Assembly (NCBI GenBank): GCA_013286765.1
Contig: JABDFB010000055.1
Coordinates: 1-14,208 of the forward strand
Reading direction: 5' to 3'
Length of the DNA stretch: 14,208 bases
Source of the DNA: Deltaproteobacteria bacterium
Lineage (GTDB): Bacteria > Bdellovibrionota > UBA1018
The notes under the pieces were generated by a model. It ran no database searches. It was not told where the DNA came from and saw nothing but the letters and a program-made list of their open reading frames with translations. The translations under genes were made by a program, and so were the position numbers. This document shows positions 12,620 through 14,208 of the stretch, piece after piece. Each line of letters begins with the position of its first letter. The stretch's first letter is position 1.

Positions 12620-14208
12620 TCATAAAACCAGAGCTAACACACGCAGCGCCTGGTATTCAACCAGTCTGCCAGCGGTATATCCGTCCGGAAACTCAAGCAT
12701 TGCAGCCATATCATTTGTCTTTGCCGGATGAACAATCACTTCGAGATCTGGATTTTTACTTAACCGGGCTCGAAACCGCCCATGATTCAAAAAATCAGCC
12801 TCTGTCGGATAGAAACACGGCAACGAGCGAAGGCCATTTCGCTTAAAAGACGCTCTGACTAACATCACCAGAATGAGAATTCCAGCTCGTTTTGTGTAAA
12901 GCAAAGACCAGTCTAGTGGCAAACGCACCGTCATGATTTTGCGCTCTTTTAATGTCGCAGCGAGATGATTTATCAATCCGGGTAACATATGAGTGTGCTG
13001 ATGCCCATCTAAATAGCGAATCTGAACACCCAAAGCCTTCAGCTTATCCAGCTGAGCTATTAATTCATTCCGAATTTGCTCTGCCAACTTCGCATGGTAC
13101 CCAAAAGGATATAACCATTGTAGAAAAAGTCGAAAGGGCGAATTCAGAAAACTGAGATTTTCACCAGGTCCCGATAGTTGCACTAGCGGCGGCGCCGTAT
13201 TCGCAGCCAGCGGGTGTCCGTGCGTTAGGTTGAAATGGATCCCTAACTCAAGGCCTGGAATGGTAAGAAGCTCGTCCAAGCGGTGTGTTACAAATGGACA
13301 ATTGGCCATCATTGAGATTCGCTTTACAATTCCCATCTGCGCCATCTCAAGAATTCCATCATTAATACCAGGCGAAAGACCCCAATCATCCGCTGTCACA
13401 GATGTCAGTGGTCGGAGTTTTCGGTAATAGCCTTTTCTGAAGTTTGACCAAATTCGCGAGAACTCAAATAAAAATCCCATTTTATGCTGATGTGAACTAG
13501 CAAATTCCGGAACCAGAATTTCTTGATACCCGTAAGACTGGGCGAATAAACTCAACTCCAACCCAAAACCAGAACCATCTGTCCCAATTGCATAACAATG
13601 GCGAGCTAATCGCCAGGAGACCCCAATTCGCCCTGTAAAAATATCTGTCGGAGGAATTTTAAACCAAGAACAGATATGGCTTTGCAAATGTCCGTGTGTG
13701 CTCTTCACTAAGTCGATGTCTCTCCGATGCAGTTGAAAAGCCGTACTTACAAACTCTGGAAATCCTGTATAGTCACTGCCACAGAAAACTAAAAATTCAC
13801 CACGGCTTTCGTTTATTCCATTGCGAATTGCTTCACTGAATGAATCAAAGACTAGGATTTCAAATCCGTCATTCAATGTCTGTTCAATCGATCTTGCAAG
13901 TTTCTGGACGAAAAAATCTGTTCCAGTCTGCCGTATAATAATTGCCGATAGTTTCAAAGTCCTGTGTTGAGGTGGGAGCGCTGCCAAGGCAGTCTGAGTT
14001 GGTGTCACAGTTCGTTTAAGTCCAGAGGACTCTCGCCACGCTAACTGCAACGTCGCAGCTCCTAGTAGGAGAGTGCTAAAAAACGGAATCGATTCGATTT
14101 GAGATCGAAAAAACAAAAAATCTCCTACAACGTCCTTTCCTGCAATCGAGAGTGTGAAAACCCCTAGAGTCAAAGCGATCCAAGTCAGAAGGGATTTTCG
14201 ATCTGAAA
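12620..14208 (-). CDS. Membrane, GT2-like and YdjC/NaxD deacetylase fusion (5' end off window)
   Basis: The frame is open to the right edge, so the N-terminus is missing; numbering here is from the TTG at 14173, itself probably internal. Two hydrophobic segments come first (about -10 to 20 and 30-46). Residues about 73-255 resemble a GT2 dolichol-phosphate-mannose-synthase-type fold (LSAIII, GEFLVFCGSD, DIFTGRIGVSWRLAR, GFGLELSLFAQSYGYQEILVPEF). The nucleotide-sugar motifs are degraded: GSDY stands where DxD is expected. Residues about 257-517 are a YdjC/ChbG-type deacetylase: TADDWGLSPGIN (Asp262, Asp263), GIHFNLT (His313), DGHQHTH (389-395) and EVIVHP (His482), the usual metal and catalytic positions. 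NaxD, a member of this superfamily, de-N-acetylates a polyprenyl-phosphate hexosamine. The ArnT-like gene 25 nt downstream fits such a pathway. The deacetylase assignment is firm; the GT2-like one is moderate. Confidence 0.8.
   Translation of the reverse strand, partial: SDRKSLLTWIALTLGVFTLSIAGKDVVGDFLFFRSQIESIPFFSTLLLGAATLQLAWRESSGLKRTVTPTQTALAALPPQHRTLKLSAIIIRQTGTDFFVQKLARSIEQTLNDGFEILVFDSFSEAIRNGINESRGEFLVFCGSDYTGFPEFVSTAFQLHRRDIDLVKSTHGHLQSHICSWFKIPPTDIFTGRIGVSWRLARHCYAIGTDGSGFGLELSLFAQSYGYQEILVPEFASSHQHKMGFLFEFSRIWSNFRKGYYRKLRPLTSVTADDWGLSPGINDGILEMAQMGIVKRISMMANCPFVTHRLDELLTIPGLELGIHFNLTHGHPLAANTAPPLVQLSGPGENLSFLNSPFRLFLQWLYPFGYHAKLAEQIRNELIAQLDKLKALGVQIRYLDGHQHTHMLPGLINHLAATLKERKIMTVRLPLDWSLLYTKRAGILILVMLVRASFKRNGLRSLPCFYPTEADFLNHGRFRARLSKNPDLEVIVHPAKTNDMAAMLEFPDGYTAGRLVEYQALRVLALVL

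Overview
The window looks like chromosomal DNA of a Gram-negative bacterium, probably from the old deltaproteobacterial/Bdellovibrionota-type assemblage. The grounds are several lipoproteins and Sec signal peptides, a CHASE2 adenylate cyclase, an ArnT-like lipid-linked sugar transferase, encoded CCA tails on both tRNAs, and use of GTG and TTG starts. The lineage is an inference; no marker here fixes it. I see no insertion sequence, integrase, CRISPR array or phage gene.

Left part, mostly + strand (1-4797): the end of a CsgG/FlgT-like lipoprotein gene (cut by the left edge), lipB overlapping it by 17 nt, a convergent tRNA-Val(GAC) with its own promoter and terminator, a candidate structured RNA or large terminator hairpin at 1855-1943, a single-domain response regulator, a dyad-rich spacer, and a CHASE2-class III adenylate cyclase. 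This part combines housekeeping (lipoate attachment, tRNA) with signalling (phospho-receiver, cAMP).

Middle (4830-8512): on the - strand, an alpha/beta hydrolase gene followed by a LysM lipoprotein gene. Divergent from these is metF, preceded by a 17-bp near-palindrome and other repeats. Then come tRNA-Leu(UAA) and, converging on it, a SUI1/YciH-type initiation factor gene.

Right part, all - strand (8559-14208): a probable two-gene unit encoding a Sec-exported leucine-rich-repeat-like protein and a Sec-exported protein kinase-like protein, driven by a good extended -10 promoter. Upstream of it is an envelope-glycan pair. Its first gene encodes a protein with membrane helices, a degenerate GT2-like domain and a YdjC/ChbG/NaxD-type deacetylase, and runs off the right edge. 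Its second gene is a GT-C (GT39/ArnT-like) transferase 25 nt downstream. By analogy with Francisella FlmF2-NaxD-FlmK, these could make and transfer a de-N-acetylated sugar from a polyprenyl-phosphate carrier to lipid A or another surface acceptor.

The two most unusual items are the exported kinase/LRR pair and the GT2-like/deacetylase fusion next to a GT39 gene.
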